DNA of 64,000 nucleotides, from the NCBI RefSeq assembly GCF_026151205.1, contig NC_087075.1, positions 3,446,359-3,510,358 of the forward strand, written 5' to 3'. This DNA comes from Bolinopsis microptera. Its lineage: Eukaryota > Ctenophora > Tentaculata > Lobata > Bolinopsidae. This document shows, one piece after another, positions 30,170 to 41,400 of this stretch (its first letter is position 1; the number at the start of each line of letters is the position of its first letter). Below the pieces are notes generated by a model that had not been told where the DNA came from, ran no database searches, and saw nothing but the letters and a program-made list of their open reading frames with translations. The translations under genes and the position numbers were made by a program.

Positions 30170-31630
30170 GACGAACCGCTCCGTCGCGTGAGACACTGTC
30201 ACTACTTTGTTGCTTTCTGTGAGTGTGACTGTTATCTTAGCAGCCACATTGAGGCTGCAGCGTAATGCACTACTGGGCCGCGCATCAAATAACGTTTTTC
30301 GCAACTACACTTCGCTAAATGAAGATCTGCCAAATGCACCACATGCAGTTGCATGGCACTTTACCTGGGGACCTCAGGCTATTGTTCATAAACATAGAAT
30401 AGAGATTCGGTGGAATGACAGGCTGAGCGCGGCCCAGTAACATGGCACTGGGCCGGGCCATGGGCCTCGTTGTAGCACGATGCACTACTGGGCCTCGCCG
30501 CGCATCTTCTCGCAACCACATGACAGCTTATGCAGATCGGCGAGATGCGAAGGATTGACATTGTGAATCAATTAGTAGTCTCGCCGCGGCCGAGCTGTAC
30601 TGAAGGATTGACATCGTGAATCATCATTGAGGCAGACATTGAAAAGTGAAGGACCTCGAATGTCTCCTTGGCCACTACCAGAATTTATTTCAAACGCCAT
30701 GATCTGACAATTTTAATTCATCGTAGCTCTCGATATAATATTAATACGAAAGTGTTGAAAATGGCTTGGACCGAACATTTTCTAACTCAAAATTTTTTCC
30801 CTAAAAACCACTTTTTTCCACATTTTATGTTAATGTTAATTGACGATTTCACATAGCCATGTGTATACGCGTGATATATATGCGTGACGCGCTTGTTTGC
30901 GAGAGGGCTCTGGTTAAGGCAAATTGACGATGTCAATTGATGGCAGCTCGGCGCGACGGCGCGGCACAGTAGCGCATTTCGCCGATCTAGCCGTTACGAA
31001 AATCAGCTGGTTCATAAAATTAATGAAGAAGATTCGAATACACGATTTAAAATAAAAGTAGAAACGTAATCGAAAGACAAACTGAACAAATGAGGATTTC
31101 GTCTTGAAACGAGCTATATATAGAGTATAACGTAGCGCTCGACTCCAAATAGAATTCAAATAAAAATGCGCTCCGGTAGTTTCAACTCCCAGCAGCTGGG
31201 AGTTGGAAAACTGGAATTCACGTTGCTGTCGCTGTGAGAAGCCTCATTGAGTGCGCGGCGCGGCACAATAACGCATCGCGCTACAAATGTTAATGTTACG
31301 CTCTTTATTATTATTCTTATAGCCGAATTTTTTTTTTGGTTTTTCGAAGTAGTAGTACTCAGAAACTACGGACCGAAAACAAAGTTTCCTTCTAGCCGAA
31401 GGCTTGATACATGTTTCGTATCCAAATATCGGAAATATTATTTCCCGCCTTCGGCGACGCGCGCGTCGCGGCCGAAAAGTGGCATGCAACGAATATCAAC
31501 CGAAGGCAAGAAGATTGTAGGAAATAAGTAATCGGGTATAAATATATAAAGTGGCCCGCGACGGTCCTACGGTGACGACAAAATCTACTCCATACTCATT
31601 CGCAATATAAACCACTCCCCTATAAATATG
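30170..31630. other. Spacer region with short GC-rich dispersed repeats
   Basis: No gene is seen. Direct repeats include TGCACTACTGGGCC (30268 and 30482), AAGGATTGACAT followed by GTGAATCA (30548 and 30603), and GCGCGGCGCGGCACA-like blocks (30955 and 31253). A CpG-rich palindrome CGACGCGCGCGTCG lies near 31454. It may be an unrecognised transposon relic. Confidence 0.4.
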
Positions 31631-31634
31631 ATCA

Positions 31635-31918
31635 ATAATTCACGGGTCCGTAATCCGTATTACTATTGCCCGATTTAAGTTAGCGGGCGCCTAACGGAGA
31701 TGCACTAAAATGCAGCATTTATACCTAATGGATTGCTAGCGGAGTATAGGCATAGCGGACACCGGTGCAAACTAGCTAAGAAAAGTACTAGCTTCATTAA
31801 CACATCCGCTAGTTTCCGCTAGCTATCCGATGTTGGCGTTGCCGCTAGGTCCGCTTACCGCTATAATTTTCTGTAACTTAAATCTGCAAAATCGGCTATA
31901 TACGGACCCGTGAATTAT
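31635..31918. mobile_element. 284-bp MITE-like element with 18-bp TIRs
   Basis: The ends are ATAATTCACGGGTCCGTA and its exact reverse complement TACGGACCCGTGAATTAT. The interior has several CTAGC-containing short repeats and no coding frame. The target duplication is not clear. Confidence 0.75.
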
Positions 31919-32322
31919 GTGTATTGGAACTATATAGCGTCTGTTTTGCTGCGCGCGACGCTAGCCGCACCATGTGTTAATTAATTACAGTGAAGTTCCT
32001 CCTTCGGAAAGTTATTTTCCGCAATTTTCTGGATTAATTAATTGTTGATGCGCGCGGCGCTTAATTGGTCAAATAAATTGTCAATGTTTTACCATGCGCG
32101 AATCTCACTCATTTATTAAAATTAAAAACATAGTCTGATAGTCATAGTATGTAAATATGTTGCACTTTTTTCAGTCACACTTTTCACTCGAAAGAATTAA
32201 TGGTACAAAATACAAATACATCGTAGGGAAAATTAGTCGTGCGTGGATTAGAGTTAAAATGTGACAAAAAATATGCATTTCAAGATTTTAGAAAATACTT
32301 GTTGTCGCCAGCGCTAGTTGTC

Positions 32323-33187
32323 ATAGTAGAGGCTCTTACGGGCATTGTCTGCTCGATACGCTAAGGACCCCAGATACACCTTACTAGACGTATTTTTGAC
32401 CGTAGAATCGATTAAAAGTGGTTTAAAGATGATTGGATTGACTTTTTTTGGGGTAAAATTGCAAAAAACCGATTTTTGGGCAAAAAATAGGCCAAAAAAC
32501 CATGTTTTTTGATATTTGAACAAGTTAATTTTGTTGGCATGTCGGCAAAACTTGCATGGAGATAGCTATAACACAGCCGCACAAGATGATATAAAAATTT
32601 GAAAAATACCTCTATTTTTTTGGGGGTAAAAATTCAAAAAAAGTGGTAAAAAATGTTGACTTTTTTGCTTGAAGTTTGAATATTTTTTTGCAGTTGTATT
32701 AAATCAATCCAAAAATAGTCACATCGTGTTTGCCTAAATGTTTCCTTTCCGAGAAGTACCCACTTCATATACTTAATCGAAGTTTGAATATTGTCACTCC
32801 GCAAGCGTTTTTGCCAAATTTTCGACGCGCACTACGCGCAAAAGCATTTAGTTGTTATCAATTGGCACCCGCGCGTTCATCATAAATTTCAAACAGCTAT
32901 AACTCAGCGAGATTATGTCCGTTCTAGCTCATATTTTCACACCAAATAGAAAATAATGTGATCTTATTGCTGACAAAATATGAATATAATTACTCTATTT
33001 GCCTTAGAGTATTAGACTGTCAAAGTTTAAAACGCGCATTGGTATAGCACGTGACTAATAAGGCCAAATTTATACTTCTTAACATATTATCGATCCTTAG
33101 ACATCATACTATTGTGTCCAATTAGCGGTTAGGTCTCTAAACTCGTAGCAGAAAACACGTCTTTTTGCCCGTAAGAGCCTCTACTAT
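32323..33187. mobile_element. 865-bp TIR element without coding capacity
   Basis: The left end ATAGTAGAGGCTCTTACGGG and the right end CCCGTAAGAGCCTCTACTAT are perfect inverted repeats of at least 20 bp. The interior is AT-rich with long T and A runs and no convincing frame. It is probably a non-autonomous DNA transposon. Confidence 0.75.
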
Positions 33188-33224
33188 CATGTCGCGTTTA
33201 CACTTTCGCAAAAAAACCGAATTA

Positions 33225-33840
33225 TGATGTACAAATCTTATGGAAGTTGGGGGACTGTTTTGGAGCTGGAGAGCGTCCAGAGCCGGTTTACCCGTCTCAT
33301 TGATGAGGTGGGTACTCTTCCTTACATGCAGCCGTAGACTGGATATCCTTAATTTGACAACGTTGGCAGAGCGGCGAATACGTGGGGACCTTATTGAAGC
33401 TTTTAAGGTAATTAATGGTTTGACTGATTATGGTTCAGACTTGTTCAGACCAAGCAGATCAGGTGTTTATATGGTTTCATCTAATAGAAGTAGTAAGAGT
33501 ACGTGTGACAAAGGTCAAGAATATCCAGTGTTTTTTTCTTCCAGAGCGGGTTGTTCCTTATTGGAACAAACTCCCTTCGGAGGTAAAGAACTGCTAGACA
33601 GTTTTGAGTTTTAAAATTGGATCGGAAATTTTTATAAATGATATAATTTCTAAAAGTAAATGTATCAGTATTGTAAATGACTTTCATTTTTGGAATGTTT
33701 CGAAAGAAGTTTTAACAAGAATTGAAGGTACCAGTTATGTCAGTAATAAGGAAAAACACAATGATTATCTTCGGTTTCATCCTTATGTAGCAAAGAAACG
33801 TTTTATAAATCTTTATTCCACTGGGAAGTGTGAATAAATT
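33225..33840 (+). mobile_element. LINE reverse-transcriptase C-terminal fragment
   Basis: LESVQSRFTRLIDEVGTLPY, then in a second frame RRLDILNLTTLAERRIRGDL and IEAFKVINGL, then VPYWNKLPSEVKN-like sequence in a third frame. It ends FINDIIS, HFWNVSKEVL, HPYVAKKRFINLYSTG and a stop. The LTTLAERRIRGDLIEAFK and NPYVAKR blocks are typical of LINE C-termini in invertebrates. At least two frameshifts are present, so it is dead. A direct relation to the LINE at 27320 is not evident. Confidence 0.8.
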
Positions 33841-34009
33841 AAATTTTTTAAATGTTGTTGTTATTCATGATTGATATTTGATAATTTATTACTTTTAAAT
33901 TTGATGGAGAAATAGTTACTGTATATTTTTCCATGTAGTGCGATGATACTTTGTAAACATTAGTGATGATGTAATGTCATAATTTTTACATTACTTTACT
34001 TTACTTTAA

Positions 34010-35082
34010 GTAAAACACGAATAGAAGTCGAATATACTTTTAATAATTATCTGACATTGACACGATGTTTAATTTATAATTATTTTATAGTCTAAGTCTA
34101 AAGCTAACTTTTAGCTCAAACATAACAGCTGAATCTTAAAAAAATTTAATGTTTAAATAATGATAAAATATACAAAAATCAACTTAATATCTCATAAAAA
34201 AAGATGTATTAATGTAATCTGGGTCACTTACATCGCTATAAACACAGAATAATAATCAGATTAGATATTGCGCACACAATCCGGTGAACGCTCTTTTTAG
34301 CCTGTAGGCTACTGCGTACCCCGGTTGGCAGTTACTCACAAATTCCGAACTCTCCATTTTAAATTTTAATATTCAGTACCCTTCACTTGCCACATATATG
34401 ATTAATTATTCTCATCATTCACCATATTACAAAATGTATTTAATTCTGTCTAAGTGAAAACAAGGTAAATGAGATATATTAGTGATACAATATATTATGT
34501 GAGAGTAAATTGAAATTGTATAATTATACATATAAATTGATAATTTTGATAAATTGTAATTTGATTTGAATTTGAATTTGAATTTGAATCAGCTGATTAT
34601 ACAGACAAGTATCAAACTCGCATTTATAATTTAAACTTTCAATATTAATGTAGTGTGAATATTTTGTACTTTTTGGGTCAATAGTTACAGTAACTTAAAA
34701 TTAAATTAATACAGGCATTATTACATAGTAACATCTAGGCCAATGAAAATACAGTACCTAGAAATAATCTGAAAAGCTGGTTATATACAGAAGTATCAAA
34801 CTCGCCTTTATAATTTTTACTCGTTGGTATGTTACAAGACTGTTTTAATTTGAATCCAGATTGTACTTTTCGGGTCAATAATTACAGTAACTTAAATTAA
34901 TACCTGCATTTATAAAGTAACATCTGGGCCAATGAAAATACAGTACCTAGATATTATCTGAAAAGTATAACTCTAACAGTCTTTACAAGTCTAGTTACAC
35001 AGCCTGCGTTCTCTAAGCCTACAAATCCTAGACATTCAGTCTTCTAAACCAATTAGCTAATTAACTGATAATTAGCTGATAA
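34010..35082 (-). other. 3' flank of gene B (right-arm counterpart of 25124-25884)
   Basis: Homology to the left arm starts at about 34010 and includes the pair of 200-bp blocks. An extra segment of about 330 bp (34258-34590) is absent from the left arm; it is AT-rich with a GAATTTGAATTTGAATTTG run at its edge. No gene is seen. Confidence 0.65.
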
Positions 35083-35468
35083 TTAGCTGGATATTTGAGT
35101 CATTGTTCTTTCCAGTTGTTGGTGATTCTGAGAATCCAGGTCCACGTTCTCCATTGCGGCTGTTGAATAACGTGGTTAAAATTAGAACAGATCTGTCGTC
35201 ACTTAGTTACCACTTAGTTACCAGTTAGTTACCTTGTTAAAGCAACACATAAGGCAAAAAAGTAAAATCAACTCACTTGGATTATTGATGACTTCAGAAT
35301 GGTCCTTCCACTGTCTCTTGTACATCTCAACAGAGTCAGCTCCAGATTCGGGTAGGGAGGAAGATACTGCCCTGGTGTGTTTCTTGTAGAAGAAGAACAC
35401 ACCGACACCAACAACAAGCAGAACTGCAACCACCACAATACCGATTATGTCCCAGCTGGTCTGTGGCG
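35083..35468 (-). CDS. Gene B E34-E33: cytoplasmic tail and transmembrane helix
   Basis: E34 is 35083-35159 (stop at 35083-35085) and E33 is 35277-35468. The helix is identical to that of gene A. The stop-transfer reads YKKHTRAV, one Gln shorter. SPSL becomes SSSL, and DTQNH becomes DSQNH. Confidence 0.9.
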
Positions 35469-38400
35469 CTGACAGGAAGGGTAGTTTAACATCGGTATTT
35501 TGGGTTTGTTCTTAAGTAAATTTTATCAGAATTATTCAAACAATTATGGGTGCGGCTGCACCGTTGGGCGGTTGGGCTCCGGGACCCCCTCAAAAGTTTG
35601 GTCAGGGGTCCTAGTTTGTTGGTCAACTGCTAAGTCAGAATCAATTTCACAAAAATTTCAGACTGAACCCCCCCCCCCCCCCCCTTAAATAATTAGCTAA
35701 TCATATAATCAATTACCAGGGCAGAAGACGAGAGTCTGGTCCCAGGAACCGTGTTCACACTTGATAACGATTGTCTCGTCCCCACAGTTCACCTTCAGTT
35801 CACCCAAATGAGAGATAATGTCGGAGCTTGAGTCCATGACGGCGTTCTCAATGCTTGGTAATTTACAGTCACCTGTAAGGGGAAATGTTATCAGGTATAT
35901 GTGGAGGTAACAGTGCTATTTCAAAATATAAATGAGAAATCAGCATGCTGACATGTATGAGTTACGGCAATTTTTTGAGATAAATATAGTTAATCGTGGG
36001 GGGGGGGGGGGAAGTTTTGAACATTACTCACTGGTTTGGGTAACATAGAAAGCTCCTGATGATTCTTTTCCGTCAGAGAATGCTGCGGAACAAGTGTAAA
36101 TACCAATATCGCTAGCTTCTACTTCAGGTAGATACAATACTGATGATATCTGAAGGGAAGGTCAGTTAACAGTTTATCGATATTATTATTTACTTCTATA
36201 ATCTTATAATATAGGGGGGGGGGGGGGGGGGCCAACCATATTAAAGTATATTAAAATGTAGGATTTTTCCCGATTTTGACCCGGGGATATACTTTAATAT
36301 ACTTTAATATACCTACAATATACTTTAATATATCCCTATCTCCTTGGCAGCCTACATCAAAAATTGTTGCCCAAAATAAGCTTGAAATGCAATTCTTAAT
36401 CGATTCCAAAAAGTTCTTGAAAAAATATTGAAAACTGATAGAGTTATTTCAATTTTAATGAAGTCATTTTGGCTAGTATTCCGAACCGAGATATTATGTG
36501 CAATTTTCCCAATTTTGTTCATGGAGGTCTTTTTACTTAGTATCCACTATATTCAACAAACACTGAGTTATATCTTTCACATAGAGTTAGTCTCATTGAA
36601 AAATATTGAAATTTTATCGAATTTGGGCAAAAGCGAATTTGGGCAAAAGCGTATGCCCAAATATGGGCATATTTTTGTAAGCTCATAGCTCAGCCAATTT
36701 TTGACCAATCTGGATGGAAATTCATGTACTAGTCCTAAAACAGGCTTATCTTGCGAATCTGAGTGAAAAATATAGTTCATCATGTAAAGTAGTATATTAA
36801 AATGTAGGATTTTTTCCGATTTTGACCCGGGGATATACTTTAATATACTTTAATATGGTTGGCCCCCCCCAATATACTAAAAATTCCTGTCTGAAAGAGT
36901 TAATAGCTTGTGACTGGTGGTTAACCACTCATTAACCACTTAGTAACCACTCAGTAACCACTTAGTAACCTTGTTATCGTAGTAGAGGGTAGAGTGGGGT
37001 AGAACTGGACTATCAGCTCGGTACCAAGTGATCTTGGTATTCTCATCTATTGTAGCAACAGAGCAAGTCAGGTTGTAACCTTCCCCCAGGTGCACCTTCT
37101 CCGGTCCGGTTACTCCTTCCACTCCTGAGTAGATAAAAACATCAATATATCAGGTAATAGGAGAAAATTTAACGTATATTTTTCCATTTATAATCAGGAA
37201 TTCAGCAGAAAAGATGGAGTCAACATTCCAAGATCAAACAGTCTACAGAGAGGAATGACGTTATTTTTTTAGTCCGCCCTTTTCTTGATAACAGTTAAGG
37301 GCGACATTTGTCCGACAGCGACATCTGTCCGACTCAGAAAATAGGTCATTCGGACAATAGTTTATGTTGCATCCTACCGTACGATTTTCTTGAAACTTTC
37401 CATAAAGTATGGTGGTTATAGGACAGATAATCTGTGTAAGTTTGAACGAGTTTTTATATGCCAAATTTGAGATATCACCTTAAACACACAAAATATCTCC
37501 AATTCGGTGGTTTGCAGTGTAATATATCCAAGGCATATATCTGGAGATCCAACGATACGATTTTCTTGTAACTTTCTAGATAGTAAGATAGCTTTAAGAC
37601 AAATAATTTGTGCAAGTTTGGGTGAATTTCTATGTGCCAAATTTGAGATATCACTTCAAACACAAAAAATAGTGCTGTCGGACAGATGTCGCTGTCGGAC
37701 AGATGTCGTGTTACCGTTTAAAAACTTGTAAACAACTGCAAACAAATATCAGCATTCCGAACTGCAAACAGATAACAGCATTCCGAACTGCAAACAGATA
37801 ACAGCATTCCGAACTGCAAACAGATAACAGCATTCTTAACTGCAACAGATAACAGCATTCCGAACTGCAAACAGATAACACCATTCCGAACTGCAAACAG
37901 ATAACACCATTCCGAACTTCAAATAGATAGCACAATTCCGAACTGCAAACAGATAACAGCATTCCGAACTGCAAACAGATAGCAACATTCCGAACTGCAA
38001 ACAGATAACACCATTCCAAACTGCAAACAGATATCAGCATTCCGAACTGCAAACAGATAACAGCATTCCGAACTGCAAACAGATAACAGCAATCCAAACT
38101 GCAAACAGATAACAGCATTCCGAACTGCAAACAGATAACAGCATTCCAAACTGCAAACAGATAACAGCATTCCAAACTGCAAACAGATAACAGCATTCCA
38201 AACTGCAAACAGATAACAGCATTCCGAACTGCAAACAGATAATAGCATTCCGAACTGCAAACAGATAACAGCATTCCAAACTGCAAACAGATAACAGCAT
38301 TCCAAATTGCAAACAGATAGCAGCATTCCGAACTGCAAACAGATAACACCATTCCGAACTTCAAATAGATAGCACAATTCCGAACTGCAAACAGATAACA

Positions 38401-41400
38401 GCATTCCGAACTGCAAACAGATAGCAACATTGTGCTGTCGGACAGATGTCGCTGTCGGACAGATGTCGTGTTACCGTTTAAAAACTTGTAAACAACTGCA
38501 AACAAATATCAGCATTCCGAACTGCAAACAGATAACAGCATTCCGAACTGCAAACAGATAACAGCATTCCGAACTGCAAACAGATAACAGCATTCTTAAC
38601 TGCAACAGATAACAGCATTCCGAACTGCAAACAGATAACACCATTCCGAACTGCAAACAGATAACACCATTCCGAACTTCAAATAGATAGCACAATTCCG
38701 AACTGCAAACAGATAACAGCATTCCGAACTGCAAACAGATAGCAACATTCCGAACTGCAAACAGATAACACCATTCCAAACTGCAAACAGATATCAGCAT
38801 TCCGAACTGCAAACAGATAACAGCATTCCGAACTGCAAACAGATAACAGCAATCCAAACTGCAAACAGATAACAGCATTCCGAACTGCAAACAGATAACA
38901 GCATTCCAAACTGCAAACAGATAACAGCATTCCAAACTGCAAACAGATAACAGCATTCCAAACTGCAAACAGATAACAGCATTCCGAACTGCAAACAGAT
39001 AATAGCATTCCGAACTGCAAACAGATAACAGCATTCCAAACTGCAAACAGATAACAGCATTCCAAATTGCAAACAGATAGCAGCATTCCGAACTGCAAAC
39101 AGATAACAGCATTCCGAACTGCAAACAGATAACAGGATTCGGAACTGCAAACAGATAGCAGCATTCCGAACTGCAAACAGATAACAGCATTCTTAACTGC
39201 AAACAGATAACAGGATTCCAAACTGCAAACAGATAACAGCATTCCAAACTGCAAACAGATAGCAGCATTCCGAACTGCAAACAGATAACAGCATTCCGAA
39301 CTGCAAACAGATAACAGGATTCGGAACTGCAAACAGATAGCAGCATTCCGAACTGCAAACAGATAGCAGCATTCCGAACTGCAAACAGATAACAGCATTC
39401 TTAACTGCAAACAGATAACAGGATTCGGAACTGCAAACAGATAGCAGCATTCCGAACTGCAAACAGAGAGCAACATTCCGAACTGCAAACAGATAACACC
39501 ATTCCGAACTGCAAACAGATAACAGCATTCCGAACTGAAAACAGATAACAGCATTCCGAACTGCAAACATACCGTAAGCGAGCACAACAGCTCTCCTGAC
39601 AGAATACCCTCCGACGTCAGCGTAGTGAACTGTAGCCTCGACCTCTATGTCTTGAGTGACTGGCCACTGTAGGGTGCTGGTATACTCAGAACCTGGGGGC
39701 AGGGCTGTTAGCTCAGTTACCACTTAGTAACCACTTAGTTACCACCTAGTAACCACTTAATAACCTGTGCTTATTAATCAAACCTACTTGAGTTAAAACA
39801 GTTGTCTTGGGATATTGTATAACCAATAACAAGGGCTCACTATTTAGGTCGCAATATATTTCAATCTCTTCACTTTTTACGTTTTTTAAAGTAGAAGTGA
39901 CTTGCTGGTGTAAGTTACTAATTAGTAAACACTTAGTAACCACTCATTAACCACTTAGTAACCACTCATTAATAAAGTAGAAGTGACTTACTGGTGTAGG
40001 AGCCAGAGAATTGTATAGTTCTCAAACTGTTGACCTTCCAATGAACGGCAGGCACGTTAGTTATGTAGTTTGCAGTCAGGGTAAGGAGCGCCTCCTCTCC
40101 GATCAGCACGTAGCGAGAACTATCTACTTCCAGAGTGGGTTCATCTGTGCAAAAAGTTTATTAAATTACTGATATTTATAACTTAATAACTATTAGGGTA
40201 TATTAGATGGCAGATCGTTTTCGTGTAATGTGATATACATGATCTGCAATATCCTCAACATTGACTTACCAACGATATAGATCTTTGCTAAATCAGATTT
40301 GATAACTACATCAGCTCCGTAAGAAACAGAACAGCTGTATTGAATCTCCTTCACCTCCTCACCCACACTTATCACTTCTCCTCGGAACCTCACCGCATCA
40401 CCATGGTGATCACCGTCACTGATCTGCACGGCACCTTGTGACAGATCACATGACACCTTGACTCCGTCCTGGTGCCGAACACTGAATACCACCTCAGTCA
40501 GCTGTCCTCTCTTGACCACGATATCAGATACTACGTCAATGAATCCCAGTAGTTTGAGGGGAGCGGGTTCTGATCCGTACACTGTTAGATCTGACAGGAT
40601 GGAGGCAGCACAGCGGTACTCTCCCATGTCAAAGGTGAGAATTGAGTTCAAGGTTAGGTAACTGTAGGATGTGACGGATCCAGGCACGTGACTAACACTG
40701 AAATAATACAAACTTAGGTTATATACAGACAAATATATTCTTACCTTTTTAAAGGGCCGAAGCAAGGCGATTAGCCCTGTGAAAGGTAAGATGTCAATAA
40801 AATGATTGAAAATAAACATAATCTCACTCATATAAAACTAAGATGGGATATAAAATACACCACCCAACAAAATCATACAAAAATATGTAATATTTAGACT
40901 ACCCTTGGAGTGAAGTGCTTAAGTGTGTACCATATGTGTACAGATACACGAGTATTCCATAATACTTGCACTTATCTCCCACCCCAGTATAAAATAATCA
41001 TATTCTTACTCATATAAAACCAAGATTGGATATGAAATAAACATAAGGAGGCAAGGGAGGGGGGGGGGGGGGGGTCGTTATGAAATTCCTCTCGAAATTT
41101 CATGATTGAAGAGAGTAATATCTATTTGCTGCTTTTGATCCCATGGAAAAATATTGTTCCTAGCCGAAGTAATTTCCGGTCAAAGGTCAACGCTCATGTG
41201 TAATTGTAGATTTGTATTGCGCGAGCGATTTTCAATCGCGCAATATAAATTTACAATAATAATAGTAATCGAGTCTAAAAATCTATTTTCTCATACATTT
41301 TTTGAGTTGTCACCTTGAAACGTTTAGGATATATGTTCTAAGGACCATTTAAAAGATTCCTATCGATCAGAATTTATAGCTGATAGGCCTTGGAAATTTT

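Larger units (their letters stand above)
27320..30170 (-). mobile_element. 5'-truncated LINE with an internal 2-kb minisatellite
   Basis: Read on the minus strand from 30170: SPLVDDITVLDMDYEE (the F/YADD catalytic region with V in place of F/Y-A), IDLLCKYGAQGLEVS, and a run ending ETFNQL-like and TDAKIMIYRVAPVAV. Then comes the 25-bp array, then VAVLTIFLYDSEVW, CLRRIFKIRWLDRVRN, CLRWFGHATKMPDTRLPK, RSRGRPRKNW, a stop, and MLEDAA. This is the C-terminal half of a LINE endonuclease/reverse-transcriptase protein. Several frameshifts and stops make it inactive. The 5' part is missing. About 95 bp of hairpin sequence sits inside it at 27610-27706. Confidence 0.85.

Noticed and set aside
30207-31531. 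Short arginine-rich frames on both strands in the spacer
   Set aside because: They follow GC-rich dispersed repeats, with no conserved motif and no splice-consistent extension.
36428-36783. Small frames at the centre of the second foldback element
   Set aside because: AT-rich, overlapping on both strands and with no recognisable motif; chance frames.
37711-39723. Long minus-strand frames with repeats of CYLFAVRNAVICLQFGMLLS
   Set aside because: This is the 26-bp intronic array read through; three units make 78 bp with no stop. Real exons E29 and E30 flank it with good splice sites.
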